Assembly: GCA_023459875.1 (NCBI GenBank)
Contig: JAEWRY010000020.1
Coordinates: 1 to 64,000 of the forward strand
From: Bacillota bacterium
GTDB taxonomy: Bacteria > Bacillota > Clostridia > Oscillospirales > Oscillospiraceae
DNA: 64,000 bases
Direction of reading: 5' to 3'
Of the stretch, positions 17,111-25,160 are shown piece after piece. The notes beneath the pieces were generated by a model that saw nothing but the letters and a program-made list of their open reading frames with translations, did not search any database and was not told the DNA's origin. The stretch's first letter is position 1, and every line of letters starts with the position of its first letter. Both the position numbers and the translations under genes were made by a program.

Positions 17111-17149
17111 AAAAAAGACGAGGCGCTTACCGGCGTCTCGTCTTTTTTC
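17111..17149. terminator. Bidirectional terminator between cphB promoter region and AraC gene
   Basis: A stem of about 16 bp, with arms beginning AAAAAAGACGAG and ending CTCGTCTTTTTT, lies five bases past the AraC stop. A-runs and T-runs on both sides allow termination in either direction. The 205 bases between it and cphB hold no gene and presumably carry the cph promoter, which I could not define. Confidence 0.85.
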
Positions 17150-17153
17150 TGTA

Positions 17154-18065
17154 TCATTTCTGAGCAAGCGGTTTCACCGGTCTGGCTTCGATGTACCCAC
17201 GGTAGCCCATGGGAGCGAGTTGGAATCTCGGAGCCTCGTCATCTGCCCACTCATACCCGTAAAGGCTGGGGTCGAAAGTCTTTATGAGCTGCCACAGATC
17301 CAGAATGGCCTCTTCGAACTCATCTTCCTCAAAGGGCGGCCCCTGGAACACCATTATTTTGCAGGGCGGGAACTCGCAGAGTTCAAAGCCCTCCGGAATG
17401 GGTTTGCTGTAATGGAGCGGCAGTTCCACGCCCTGAACATACTTGGAGGTACCGCTTTTGATCATACACTCCGGCAGCCACATGCCGATTGGCTCGTAAA
17501 GCGCCTCCTTCACGCTTGAGAGGGTTCCCCAGATGTCGCAGCCAACCTCTCCGCAGTACTCAAAATACTCTGTGGCCTTTACACCTCTTTTCAGCATTAC
17601 CTTTCGCGCCGGGCGTTCCACAACCTGGACAAAGACGGCTTTCAGATTTTTATTCTCCTGCATGAATTTTGCTCCTTCCCGTTTTGTATGGAGGTAATCA
17701 TTAGCGCGGTAAGGAATGAAAAGCCGGATCGGAGGCGTTTCCTTCTCGTAGCGTTTGGGCGGGAGACCGAATTCTTTTGAAAACGCCTTTGTGAATCCCT
17801 CGTGGGAGTCGAAGACGAAATCGAACGCCACGTCTATGATCTTCGGCTTCCCGTCCCTCAGAATGACCGCCGCTTTGGAGAGCCGCAGGGACCGGATGTA
17901 ATCGAAAGGCGTTTTTCCGGTCAGATCCTTAAAGAGTTTCTCACTGTGCCACTGGGAATACCCGGCGGCTCCGGCAAGCTGAAAGAGCGTGATCGGCTCG
18001 GCGATATGCTCTTCGATATATTCCTGCATACGCCTCACCGCGCGGATGCATTCACCTCGGTCCAT
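17154..18065 (-). CDS. AraC-family regulator with GyrI-like ligand domain
   Basis: Transcription factor with an N-terminal AraC/XylS DNA-binding domain (about residues 1-105; two helix-turn-helix motifs, the second around HEGFTKAFSKEFGLPPKRY) joined to a C-terminal GyrI-like small-molecule-binding domain (about 145-300). In this Rob/SoxS-like architecture the ligand domain senses hydrophobic or cationic compounds. I choose the ATG of MDRGECIRAV with AGGTGG upstream; a GTG four codons earlier is possible. It is divergent from the MerR-type gene and is the first of four GyrI-domain genes in 4.4 kb. The ligand is unknown. Confidence 0.85.
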   Translation of the reverse strand: MDRGECIRAVRRMQEYIEEHIAEPITLFQLAGAAGYSQWHSEKLFKDLTGKTPFDYIRSLRLSKAAVILRDGKPKIIDVAFDFVFDSHEGFTKAFSKEFGLPPKRYEKETPPIRLFIPYRANDYLHTKREGAKFMQENKNLKAVFVQVVERPARKVMLKRGVKATEYFEYCGEVGCDIWGTLSSVKEALYEPIGMWLPECMIKSGTSKYVQGVELPLHYSKPIPEGFELCEFPPCKIMVFQGPPFEEDEFEEAILDLWQLIKTFDPSLYGYEWADDEAPRFQLAPMGYRGYIEARPVKPLAQK

Positions 18066-18220
18066 GATTACCACCACCTCTCACAGCATATCTGTTTCGG
18101 CCCGTTTTTTCTTGAACTGGATTGCGAAACTGATAAAACGATTATATCTTATGTTGTTTTTCCGGGGCAAGATGGAAAATCGAATTTGCATGATTCATGG
18201 AAAAAATATAAAAACACCCC

Positions 18221-18251
18221 TTGACTTTACCCTTACGGGAACGCTTATACT
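18221..18251 (+). promoter_or_regulatory. MerR-type promoter with 19-base spacer
   Basis: TTGACT (18221-18226) and TATACT (18246-18251) are separated by 19 bases. This is the over-long spacer typical of promoters activated by MerR proteins. The spacer carries the inverted repeat CCCTTACGGG. It lies 84 bases before the MerR gene, indicating autoactivation upon ligand binding. Confidence 0.75.
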
Positions 18252-18334
18252 CGTATCAGAACATGTTCAAGGACCAGTTGGGCCGCCTCAGACGATCTCA
18301 TTTTGCCGTGGTGCCGCGGCGGGACGGAGTTATT

Positions 18335-19141
18335 ATGCTTACGATCGGTGAATTTTCCAAGCTATGCAGGGTATCCACGAAAACGCTGCGCTACTACGAC
18401 CAGATCGGCCTGCTTAAGCCCGGCCATATTGGAAGCGACTCCGGTTACCGGTATTACGAAGTGTCGCAGCTCAAGGATATGCTGCTCATTTCCCGTCTCA
18501 AGCAGTATCAGTTTACGCTGCCTGAGATTGCCGCCGTCATGGCTGGAAACGACAGCCGGTATCTGGCCGGCCTCATCCGAGCAAAGCGGGAAGAGCTGAG
18601 GAAGCAAATGGGCTATCAGGAGTATGTCCTGCGGCTCATGGAGCGGGACATTGATAAAATTGAAAGGTGTGAGGACATTATGGAATCCAGATACGTGGTT
18701 AAAACAACGCAAATCGAACCAAAGAATATATACAGTATGCGAAAGAAAATGAGTCTCAGGGAGTTTGACAGCGCGTTCGGCGAGCTGTGCGCCGGCATGG
18801 AGAGGAACCGAATCAAGCCCTGCGGGCCTTTTCTCGCCGTCTACTATGACGAGGATTTTAACCCCGAGAACACCGATATCGAGGTGGGAGCGGAGGTTTC
18901 CGAGGACAAGGGGGAGCATATCAGGAAGCTTGACCCGGGACTTTGCTGCTTTGCCACCCACGTGGGCCCCTATGACGATTTCACGGGCTGCTACACCGCT
19001 TTGAGCGAATGGATAGAAAACGAGGGTTATATCGCCTCCGGGTCTCCCTTTGAACTCTATGTCAAAGGGTGCGAAAGCAATTTAGCTCCCAGCGAATACG
19101 TGACGGAGATTTACTTCCCCATCAGGAAAAAACAACGCTGA
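18335..19141 (+). CDS. MerR-family regulator with GyrI-like ligand domain (BmrR type)
   Basis: Ligand-responsive activator of BmrR-like build. A winged-helix MerR domain (residues about 1-70; LTIGEFSKLCRVSTKTLRYYD) is followed by a dimerisation coiled coil (about 75-115) and a GyrI-like effector domain (about 125-265; DEDFNPENTDIEVGAEV, ending VTEIYFPI). Such proteins bind multidrug-like compounds and untwist a long-spacer promoter, and exactly such a promoter lies upstream. I choose the ATG of MLTIGEF with GGACGGAG before it; the open frame further upstream runs through the promoter and is not coding. 268 residues is normal. Confidence 0.87.
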   Translation: MLTIGEFSKLCRVSTKTLRYYDQIGLLKPGHIGSDSGYRYYEVSQLKDMLLISRLKQYQFTLPEIAAVMAGNDSRYLAGLIRAKREELRKQMGYQEYVLRLMERDIDKIERCEDIMESRYVVKTTQIEPKNIYSMRKKMSLREFDSAFGELCAGMERNRIKPCGPFLAVYYDEDFNPENTDIEVGAEVSEDKGEHIRKLDPGLCCFATHVGPYDDFTGCYTALSEWIENEGYIASGSPFELYVKGCESNLAPSEYVTEIYFPIRKKQR

Positions 19142-19147
19142 CTATCA

Positions 19148-19182
19148 GAACCCGGAAGGCGGAAGGGACGCGTTCCGGGTTC
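19148..19182 (+). terminator. Possible weak terminator after the MerR gene
   Basis: Inverted repeat GAACCCGGAA/TTCCGGGTTC with a 15-base loop directly after the MerR stop. No strong T tract follows, so efficiency is doubtful. Confidence 0.4.
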
Positions 19183-19218
19183 GCGCTTCTCTCCGGCTGT
19201 GAGACGCACTCGGGTATG

Positions 19219-19247
19219 TTGTATTATCCTTCCAACCGCGCTATAAT
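19219..19247 (+). promoter_or_regulatory. Predicted promoter of the free-standing GyrI-like gene
   Basis: TTGTAT and TATAAT with a 17-base spacer lie 82 bases before the next gene. This is a normal-length spacer, in contrast to the MerR promoter. Confidence 0.55.
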
Positions 19248-19328
19248 ACTATTTGCATATGAGATTCCGTGTTTCGTCTCAAAATTGAACATACTAATGC
19301 AGACCGTGCGGCAGAAAGGGTATTCATA

Positions 19329-19967
19329 ATGGCTGGCTTTGACTTTAAAAAGGAATATAAGGAACTCTACGCTCCCAAAACCGAGCCCGCGAAAATCACC
19401 GTTCCGCCCATGATCTTCCTCATGGCAGACGGCGAGGGCGACCCCAACGCCGTTGGAGGCGCTTACTCAAACGTCGTGGGTCTCCTCTATGCCCTATCCT
19501 ATGCCATAAAAATGAGCAAACTGGGAAAAATCATGCCCGAGGGCTATTTCGAGTATGTGGTGCCCCCGTTGGAGGGGCTCTGGTGGATGAAACACGGCGC
19601 CCCCGGCGTAGATTACAACAACAAAGCGGGGTTTTGCTGGACGTCGATGATCCGCCAGCCGGAATTCGTGACGCCGGAAGTCTTTGACCGGGCTTGCGCG
19701 GAGGTTAGGCGCAAGAAGGGTTTTGACCCTTCCGGCGCGCGGCTTCAGATTTTGGACGAAGGCCTGTGCGTCCAGTGTATGCACCATGGCCCCTTTGATC
19801 ACGAACCGGCGACAGTAGCAAAAATTGAGGCCTTCCTCGGGGAAAACGGACTCGAAAACGACATCGGCGAAACCCGCCGCCACCACGAAATCTACCTCGG
19901 CGACCCGCGCAAGACCACGCCCGAAAAGATGCGGACGGTCTTGCGCATACCGGTGAGGGAGAAATAA
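19329..19967 (+). CDS. Free-standing GyrI-like small-molecule-binding protein
   Basis: A single-domain protein of about 212 residues belonging to the GyrI-like group that lacks DNA-binding parts. It opens with FDFKKEYKELYAPK and IFLMADGEGDPN, and includes KHGAPGVDYNNKAG and MHHGPFDHEP. Relatives bind hydrophobic ligands, and some act as cyclopropanoid hydrolases that destroy toxic compounds, so sequestration or hydrolysis is plausible but unproven. I start at the ATG of MAGFDF; the longer reading has no ribosome site. It lies 27 bases before the phosphoesterase gene and probably shares its transcript. Confidence 0.8.
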   Translation: MAGFDFKKEYKELYAPKTEPAKITVPPMIFLMADGEGDPNAVGGAYSNVVGLLYALSYAIKMSKLGKIMPEGYFEYVVPPLEGLWWMKHGAPGVDYNNKAGFCWTSMIRQPEFVTPEVFDRACAEVRRKKGFDPSGARLQILDEGLCVQCMHHGPFDHEPATVAKIEAFLGENGLENDIGETRRHHEIYLGDPRKTTPEKMRTVLRIPVREK

Positions 19968-19994
19968 ATATTGAGCGGATTCCGGAGGACTTCC

Positions 19995-20564
19995 ATGGTA
20001 TATTTCACATCGGATCTGCACATCGGACAAGCCAAGATTATTCAGTACTGCAAGCGGCCCTTTGCAACCGTTGAGGCAATGAACGAAACGCTGATTGGAA
20101 ACTGGAACCGCCGCGTCACCGGTAACGACACCGTGTATGTCATCGGGGATCTGTTCTTCCGCGATTCGGTCCGCGCGGAAGACTACCTGGGGCGCATGAA
20201 CGGAGAAAAGCGGCTTGTGATCGGCAACAACGACAAGGAATGGATGTGGGAAACCGACCTTCACAAGTACTTTGCCTCAGTGGAACGTATCTCCGAAATC
20301 ACCGAGGGAAGCCGCAATTTTGTCCTCTGCCACTATCCGATGATGAGCTGGAACGGAATGGACGCCGGAAGTTATCATATCTACGGGCACATCCACAACA
20401 ACCTGTACGACAGCTACTGGCCCCTTCTGCGCACCATGGATAACGCCCTGAACGCAGGAGTCGACATCAACGGCTTTATTCCCGTCACATTTGAGGAGCT
20501 TGCCATAAATAACATACGGCATAAGGAAGCATCCTCACAAATGCAGCCTCCGGATAAAAAATAG
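19995..20564 (+). CDS. Metallophosphoesterase (calcineurin-like)
   Basis: Small cytoplasmic phosphoesterase of about 189 residues. The dimetal-site motifs are in order: YFTSDLHIGQ (D-x-H), VIGDLFFRD (G-D), GNNDKEW (G-N-N-D), CHYPMMSW (H-Y-P) and YGHIHNN (G-H-x-H). Relatives are often labelled phosphohydrolases, and the natural substrate is unknown. The ATG of MVYFTSD is chosen because GGAGG stands seven bases upstream; a TTG start eight codons earlier is less likely. It follows the GyrI-like gene by 27 bases and converges on the next AraC gene across a shared terminator. Confidence 0.85.
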   Translation: MVYFTSDLHIGQAKIIQYCKRPFATVEAMNETLIGNWNRRVTGNDTVYVIGDLFFRDSVRAEDYLGRMNGEKRLVIGNNDKEWMWETDLHKYFASVERISEITEGSRNFVLCHYPMMSWNGMDAGSYHIYGHIHNNLYDSYWPLLRTMDNALNAGVDINGFIPVTFEELAINNIRHKEASSQMQPPDKK

Positions 20565-20629
20565 CGAGGGATGGCTTTTGTGCGAGAGATATGCCGTCTG
20601 CCTTAATTAAAACAGCGAAAGCGCAAAGA

Positions 20630-20663
20630 AAAGCACAGGGGAAGATAATATCCCCTGTGCTTT
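20630..20663. terminator. Bidirectional terminator between phosphoesterase and AraC genes
   Basis: A 13-bp stem (arm AAAGCACAGGGGA) with an 8-base loop lies between converging genes, with A-rich sequence on the left and T-rich sequence on the right. Confidence 0.85.
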
Positions 20664-20678
20664 CATTTCTTTCATCCT

Positions 20679-21536
20679 TTACTTTTTGACGATTGGCAGC
20701 CACGCTTCGCATTTGTAATCGTCCGCCTGCTGGTCTCCTTCAAAATACACTTCAATATCGGGCGCGTTGGCGTAATCGTAGCCGGAATTGGGCAGCCATT
20801 CGCTCACGATGCGCTTTTGCAGGTCCTGGATGGCGGCGGGCATGGGACCCACACACTCAAAGATGGCCCAGGTGCATTCGGAGACGATATAGTCCGTGAA
20901 TTCCTCCGGGGTCTCCTTATCGGTGGCGACGGCGATAAAGTAATCAAAATCCTTGCCCTCCATGCTGGTGCACACCCCCAGAATCCCCATGGGCTCCTTG
21001 TTCATCAGTGTGCAGAGTTTGGGGATGACGCCGCTTTGCGCCGCTTCCCGCCAGAAGAGCGGCACGTTTGAAAAGCTCTCTTCCGCGTTCATGCAATAAT
21101 GCCGCTTTAAACCGGCAATCTTGAAAGGACCTTTTTTCTCAATTCTGTAATTCATCTCAGCTTCTCCTTTAATTGTAATTTTGAAGCTGATGGGCGGATA
21201 AGCTTTGAGCTTCACTCCTTCCGCCCTTGCCACGGACGGCGCTATTCCGTGGACGCTTTGAAACGCGCGGTTGAACGCCGTGGGCGATTCGTATCCGTAT
21301 TTGAGCGCAACGTCGATGATCTTTTCCCCGCCGGTGCGCAGGTCGAATGCCGCCCTTGTCATTTTCCTCCTGCGGATGTACTCCGAAAGGGGCATATCCG
21401 CGAGGTAGGAAAACATCCGCTGAAAATGAAACGACGAACAACAGGCGATCTGCGCCACCCTCTCCAGGTCGATTTCGTCCTCCAGATGCTCCTCCATATA
21501 GTTTACCGCTTCATTGAGGCCGCTCAGCCACTCCAT
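20679..21536 (-). CDS. AraC-family regulator with GyrI-like ligand domain (second copy)
   Basis: Same architecture as the AraC gene at 17.2 kb: an N-terminal AraC DNA-binding domain (about 1-105, FHFQRMFSYLADMPLSEYI and YESPTAFNRAFQSVHG), then a GyrI-like effector domain (about 122-285). The two proteins are only distantly similar, so this is not a recent duplication. The ATG of MEWLSGLNEAV follows AGGAGG by seven bases. 285 residues is normal for this class. Its targets are probably nearby transport or detoxification genes, but no operator could be identified. Confidence 0.87.
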   Translation of the reverse strand: MEWLSGLNEAVNYMEEHLEDEIDLERVAQIACCSSFHFQRMFSYLADMPLSEYIRRRKMTRAAFDLRTGGEKIIDVALKYGYESPTAFNRAFQSVHGIAPSVARAEGVKLKAYPPISFKITIKGEAEMNYRIEKKGPFKIAGLKRHYCMNAEESFSNVPLFWREAAQSGVIPKLCTLMNKEPMGILGVCTSMEGKDFDYFIAVATDKETPEEFTDYIVSECTWAIFECVGPMPAAIQDLQKRIVSEWLPNSGYDYANAPDIEVYFEGDQQADDYKCEAWLPIVKK

Positions 21537-21618
21537 CCCATCACCTCCTGACAATCAAAGTATATCTGTATGGGAATCAATCGTCCTCTCTTTCCCTGCA
21601 CCGATTTGCGAGGGCTTG

Positions 21619-22149
21619 TTATAAAAGCTCAATCCAGTACACATTCATCGGTTTGCCGTCGGTATAAGGCTTGGTTTCTGAAAGCACGCCGCCGCACGCC
21701 GCAATCGTTTTTACCGAACCCAAATTGTCCGCATAGGCGCCGATCATAACCCTGGACAGGCCAATGGTTTTGGCATAGGCAAGCGCCAGCCTCAGCATCT
21801 GCACACCATACCCTTTCCTCCGCTCGCCGGGAGAGACGGAGTAGCCAATGTGACCGCCGTACTTCCGTAAAAAATCGTTATTTAAATTGTGCCTAACGTC
21901 AATCATTCCGACGATTATCCCATCGCTCTTTCTGACGGCAAAAAAAGTTGCGGCTGGCACCCAGCCGTGGGTCGTGGTTTCCGGATTCCGATTTTTTCTG
22001 GTAAAGGCAAGCCAATCTTTGAAATCCATATGGTCAAAGAGGGCGCTGCCGTTAATCACCATCTCATTGCGGGTGAAAAATTCTTCTTTCCATCCGTTTG
22101 CTTTTATTTCATGCGTTTCTTCCGGCAATTCAAGAATAAGCTCATTCAC
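21619..22149 (-). CDS. GNAT-family N-acetyltransferase
   Basis: Acetyl-CoA-dependent acetyltransferase of 176 residues. The acetyl-CoA-binding segment is YSVSPGERRKGYGVQML (Q/R-x-x-G-x-G variant), preceded by the strand GIIVGMIDVRH and the GGHIGY strand. Substrate is unknown; the family covers antibiotics, amino acids and protein N-termini. The start is a GTG with AAGGAG eight bases before it. It lies 91 bases from the MFS gene on the same strand, so the two may be one transcript, pairing a pump with a modifying enzyme. Confidence 0.82.
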   Translation of the reverse strand: MNELILELPEETHEIKANGWKEEFFTRNEMVINGSALFDHMDFKDWLAFTRKNRNPETTTHGWVPAATFFAVRKSDGIIVGMIDVRHNLNNDFLRKYGGHIGYSVSPGERRKGYGVQMLRLALAYAKTIGLSRVMIGAYADNLGSVKTIAACGGVLSETKPYTDGKPMNVYWIELL

Positions 22150-22240
22150 TCCCGATACTCCTTAAGCTCTTCGTTTTCTTTATTCTATCTCCCGAGGCAG
22201 TACAAGGCAAGCCGTTTCCATAGGATTTATTCACCGGACA

Positions 22241-23455
22241 CTATTTGACGCCAACCTCGGAACCTACGGTTTTATTAATCCGCTGGACCGCGCAGAAAAT
22301 GACCGCGGCGCCGGCAGTCATAACCGTGGCTCCAGCAAGCAGCAGCGCTTGAATGCCGAACCTGTCGATAATCACGCCGCCCAAGAGCAGGGACATAAAG
22401 GCCCCGAGAATGGAGGCCGCGTTTAAATAAGCCTGCCCGCTGACGACGTCCTCATGGGCAATGACGGTGCCGGTATAATAAACTGTACAGACGGTAAAGA
22501 GCGCATAGCCCGGCATCTGGCAGATCTGCGCAAGGTATACCATGTGGATGGAAGAGGCCAGGAAAACGAAGAGCAATTTAAAAGCTAAAAACACGCATGA
22601 AATTCGCAGATAGTTGTCGCACCGGGCGGCCCTGAGCATATAGACAAAGCCAAACATCATCGGAATTTCGGAAAAGGCGGCGATCGCGGCGGCAATTCCC
22701 GTGGAAGATGCGTTCCCTCCCTTAAAGCGGATGACCTGGTAGAGAAAGTTGGACATAAACGTGTGGCCGGTCATAACAATCGTCACGCCGATCAGGAAAA
22801 CGGCATACCGCTTGTATTTTTTCAAAAAGCTGCATTTCAGTCCAATTTCCCGCTTCATCGGCGCGGCCGCGGCTTGAGGGGTAGGAATCCTCTCGTGGTA
22901 CCCGCGCATCACAGCTGTAAAATGAACCACGGACAGGAAGAACAGGATTGAAAGCAGGGATGCGCCGATAAACATCACACGGTTTCCGAATGCTGTGAGC
23001 AGTCTGCCGGTCAGTATAGAAATAACAGCGTAGCCAAAGGAGCCTACGCCGCGCCCGACGCCGAAGTTGATGGGCATATCCTGCTGGATTTCCGCAATCC
23101 CCACGGAGTTGATGAAGGACGGAAGCAACTGCAGCAGAAAACAAAGCAGCAGGAAGAGCGGCACGGACGCGACGCGCGGCAGCCCGAAAAGCAGCGCCGC
23201 GCTGCCCAGCAGCAGAACGCCCGATACGATCTGGAGGAAGCGGGAAAGCGGAAGTTTCAAGTTGTTGTTCAGCAGCGCGGAAAAGAAGATCTGCCCCAGG
23301 AAGCACAGTCCCACGGCCGACCCCATAAAAATCCCGATATATGTGTTGCTCAGTCCGACAGACAGCAGGTATGCCCCGCTGTAGCAATAAACAGTTCCAT
23401 AAATCGCCCAAAAGGACGCCTGGATCAGCGAGTAAGAAAAGGTAGCTTTGGTCAT
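22241..23455 (-). CDS. MFS transporter
   Basis: Integral membrane protein of about 404 residues with roughly 12 predicted transmembrane segments, such as YIGIFMGSAVGLCFLGQIFF and VPLFLLLCFLLQLLPSFI. It resembles the sugar-efflux/nucleoside-type branch (MFS_1-like) rather than the 14-TM drug pumps. The substrate is not evident; the neighbourhood of multidrug-type regulators and acetyltransferases suggests efflux. I start at the ATG of MTKATFSY after an AGGGCGG site; a TTG eight codons earlier is possible. A hairpin lies in the leader just upstream. Confidence 0.78.
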   Translation of the reverse strand: MTKATFSYSLIQASFWAIYGTVYCYSGAYLLSVGLSNTYIGIFMGSAVGLCFLGQIFFSALLNNNLKLPLSRFLQIVSGVLLLGSAALLFGLPRVASVPLFLLLCFLLQLLPSFINSVGIAEIQQDMPINFGVGRGVGSFGYAVISILTGRLLTAFGNRVMFIGASLLSILFFLSVVHFTAVMRGYHERIPTPQAAAAPMKREIGLKCSFLKKYKRYAVFLIGVTIVMTGHTFMSNFLYQVIRFKGGNASSTGIAAAIAAFSEIPMMFGFVYMLRAARCDNYLRISCVFLAFKLLFVFLASSIHMVYLAQICQMPGYALFTVCTVYYTGTVIAHEDVVSGQAYLNAASILGAFMSLLLGGVIIDRFGIQALLLAGATVMTAGAAVIFCAVQRINKTVGSEVGVK

Positions 23456-23493
23456 TTCCGCCCTGGCCCCGCTTTTCAAAAATTTTTATGGAG

Positions 23494-23524
23494 AATGGCT
23501 GCCAAGCTCTCTACGGCAGCCATT
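23494..23524 (-). promoter_or_regulatory. Leader hairpin before the MFS gene, possible attenuator
   Basis: Perfect 10-bp stem AATGGCTGCC/GGCAGCCATT about 39 bases upstream of the MFS start. On the minus strand a TTTTT run occurs some 10 bases after it. No gene upstream needs a terminator in this divergent gap, so a leader role is possible. Confidence 0.35.
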
Positions 23525-23695
23525 TTCTCACGGTAAGCGGGTTTGGTCAAGGAGGAAAACAACTTTATGTAAGTTCAGGCATATGCCACAGCGTCCCTCA
23601 GCGCGAAAACCGCACATTTTTGGAATGGTACCTTCTTTTATTCCCTTCCCTGATGTGATAAAATTGGAAAGACTTACTTGGGCAGGTGAAGAACG

Positions 23696-24103
23696 ATGAA
23701 ATATGAATGGATGGATTCCTACCTGCTCCAAAAAGCGGGCGCGGAGCGGGATTATAAAATTGAATGGCAGTGGCACCGGTATCTTGTCCGGGGGAAAATG
23801 TTTGCCGCCGTCTGCACACCGGGGGCGCAGTATCAGCCGCACAACGGGCGGACGATGGTTATACTGAAATGCGACCCGAAGCTTGCGGAGCTTTTCCGGA
23901 CGGAATACCGGGATGTGGTGCCGGGCTTTTACTGCAACAAGCAATGCTGGAATTCGGTCTATCTTGACGGCTCCGTGCCGGACGGGATACTCAAGGATAT
24001 GTGCGATATGTCTTACCGGCTGATACTGGAGAAGCTCCCCAAGAAGGTGCAAAAGGAGATCCTCGGTGAGCGGCGGTTGACTGATACGGCTGCGCGTGAT
24101 TAG
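23696..24103 (+). CDS. MmcQ/YjbR-family protein
   Basis: A small protein of 135 residues of the MmcQ/YjbR fold (CyaY-like, once described as DNA-binding). Typical features are KIEWQWHRYLVRGKMFA near residues 20-36, ILKCDPKLAELFR, the YCNKQCWNSVYLDG stretch, and MSYRLILEKLPKKVQKEI at the end. The cellular role is unknown; the family is often near acetyltransferases and regulators, as here. It is divergent from the MFS gene. The ATG lies just after GAAGAACG, a weak ribosome site. Confidence 0.8.
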   Translation: MKYEWMDSYLLQKAGAERDYKIEWQWHRYLVRGKMFAAVCTPGAQYQPHNGRTMVILKCDPKLAELFRTEYRDVVPGFYCNKQCWNSVYLDGSVPDGILKDMCDMSYRLILEKLPKKVQKEILGERRLTDTAARD

Positions 24104-24164
24104 CGGCAGTAAGATAATTAGTCACAAAGCGCGAATGCGGCGCTCATGCAAGGGGTGAAGAGCC

Positions 24165-24311
24165 ATGGAAATACGTCAGATGCATCAAAGGGCGAGAAGG
24201 TTCTATGAAAAACTCGGCTTCATCCATGACGGAGGAACGATTTCCTGTGAAATCGGCGGAAAAGCCCTGACGGAAGCAAGATATATACTTATGAATCACA
24301 AATGGGAGTGA
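24165..24311 (+). pseudogene. Remnant of a GNAT acetyltransferase C-terminus
   Basis: A 48-codon open frame, beginning MEIRQMHQRARRFYEKLGF, contains the C-terminal GNAT motif A-x-x-F-Y-E-K-L-G-F without the acetyl-CoA-binding part. It is therefore a fragment. A GGGGTGAAGAGCC site precedes the ATG, so it could still be translated, but no activity is expected. The remainder of the gene is not found upstream; the 60 bases before it are non-coding. Confidence 0.6.
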
Positions 24312-24317
24312 CAAAGC

Positions 24318-25148
24318 ATGCTTGAACTGCCCGAAAGCGCTGTCATCGCAAGACAGCTGAACGAAACGGTGCGGGGAAAAACCATCCGCAGAGTCGTCGC
24401 CAACGCGTCAGCCCACAAATTTGCGTTCTATTACGGCGACCCGGCAATTTACGACAGCCTCCTTTCCGGGGAAACCATCGGAGAGAGCTCCGGCATCGGC
24501 TCCATGGTGGAAATCGCCGCCGGCGACCGCCGCATCGTCCTAGGCGACGGGGCTAACTTGCGCTATTACCGGGAACCGGATCAGGCGCCGGTCAAGCACC
24601 AGCTTTTCATTGAGCTCTCGGACGGGAGCGTCCTTGTCTGTACGGTTCAGATGTACGGTTTCCTTCTGGCGTTTCTGGACGGCGAGTATGACAATAAATA
24701 TTATAAAATCGCCAAAGAAAAGCCCCAGCCGCTGATTAAGGCTTTTAACAGGGAGTACTTTGACTTGCTGCGCTCGGGAGGCTGGGAAAAATTGTCGGCC
24801 AAGGCGTTTCTGGCGACCGGGCAGCGCATTCCCGGCCTCGGCAACGGTGTGCTGCAGGACATTTTATACCATGCCCGCATCCACCCGAAGCGGAAAATGG
24901 GAACGCTCTCGGACGAAGAGTACAACGGCCTGTTCCGCTCGGTGAAGGATATTCTCTGTGAGATGACACGGCTGGGCGGGCGCGATACGGAAAAGGACCT
25001 CTTCGGCATCGCGGGCGGCTACCGGACCGTTCTGAGCAAAAACACGATGGGGAAACCGTGTCCCGTCTGCGGAAATGTCATACAGAAAACCGCTTATCTG
25101 GGCGGCGCGGTTTACTGGTGTCCCGGTTGCCAGCCCCTCACGGAATAA
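24318..25148 (+). CDS. Fpg/Nei-family DNA glycosylase-like protein without the N-terminal proline
   Basis: 276-residue member of the formamidopyrimidine-DNA glycosylase/endonuclease VIII family. It has the helix-two-turn-helix region (about residues 150-185, ATGQRIPGLGNGVLQDILY) and a C-terminal zinc finger (CPVCGN then CPGCQ). True Fpg and Nei start MPELPE, where Pro1 is the Schiff-base nucleophile. This one reads MLELPES, with Leu in that place, while Glu2 and Glu5 remain. It may be a bifunctional-lyase-deficient variant or bind DNA only. It starts 7 bases after the GNAT fragment and begins a run of closely spaced genes to 26.9 kb. Confidence 0.82.
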   Translation: MLELPESAVIARQLNETVRGKTIRRVVANASAHKFAFYYGDPAIYDSLLSGETIGESSGIGSMVEIAAGDRRIVLGDGANLRYYREPDQAPVKHQLFIELSDGSVLVCTVQMYGFLLAFLDGEYDNKYYKIAKEKPQPLIKAFNREYFDLLRSGGWEKLSAKAFLATGQRIPGLGNGVLQDILYHARIHPKRKMGTLSDEEYNGLFRSVKDILCEMTRLGGRDTEKDLFGIAGGYRTVLSKNTMGKPCPVCGNVIQKTAYLGGAVYWCPGCQPLTE

Positions 25149-25160
25149 CGGAGGAAAATA

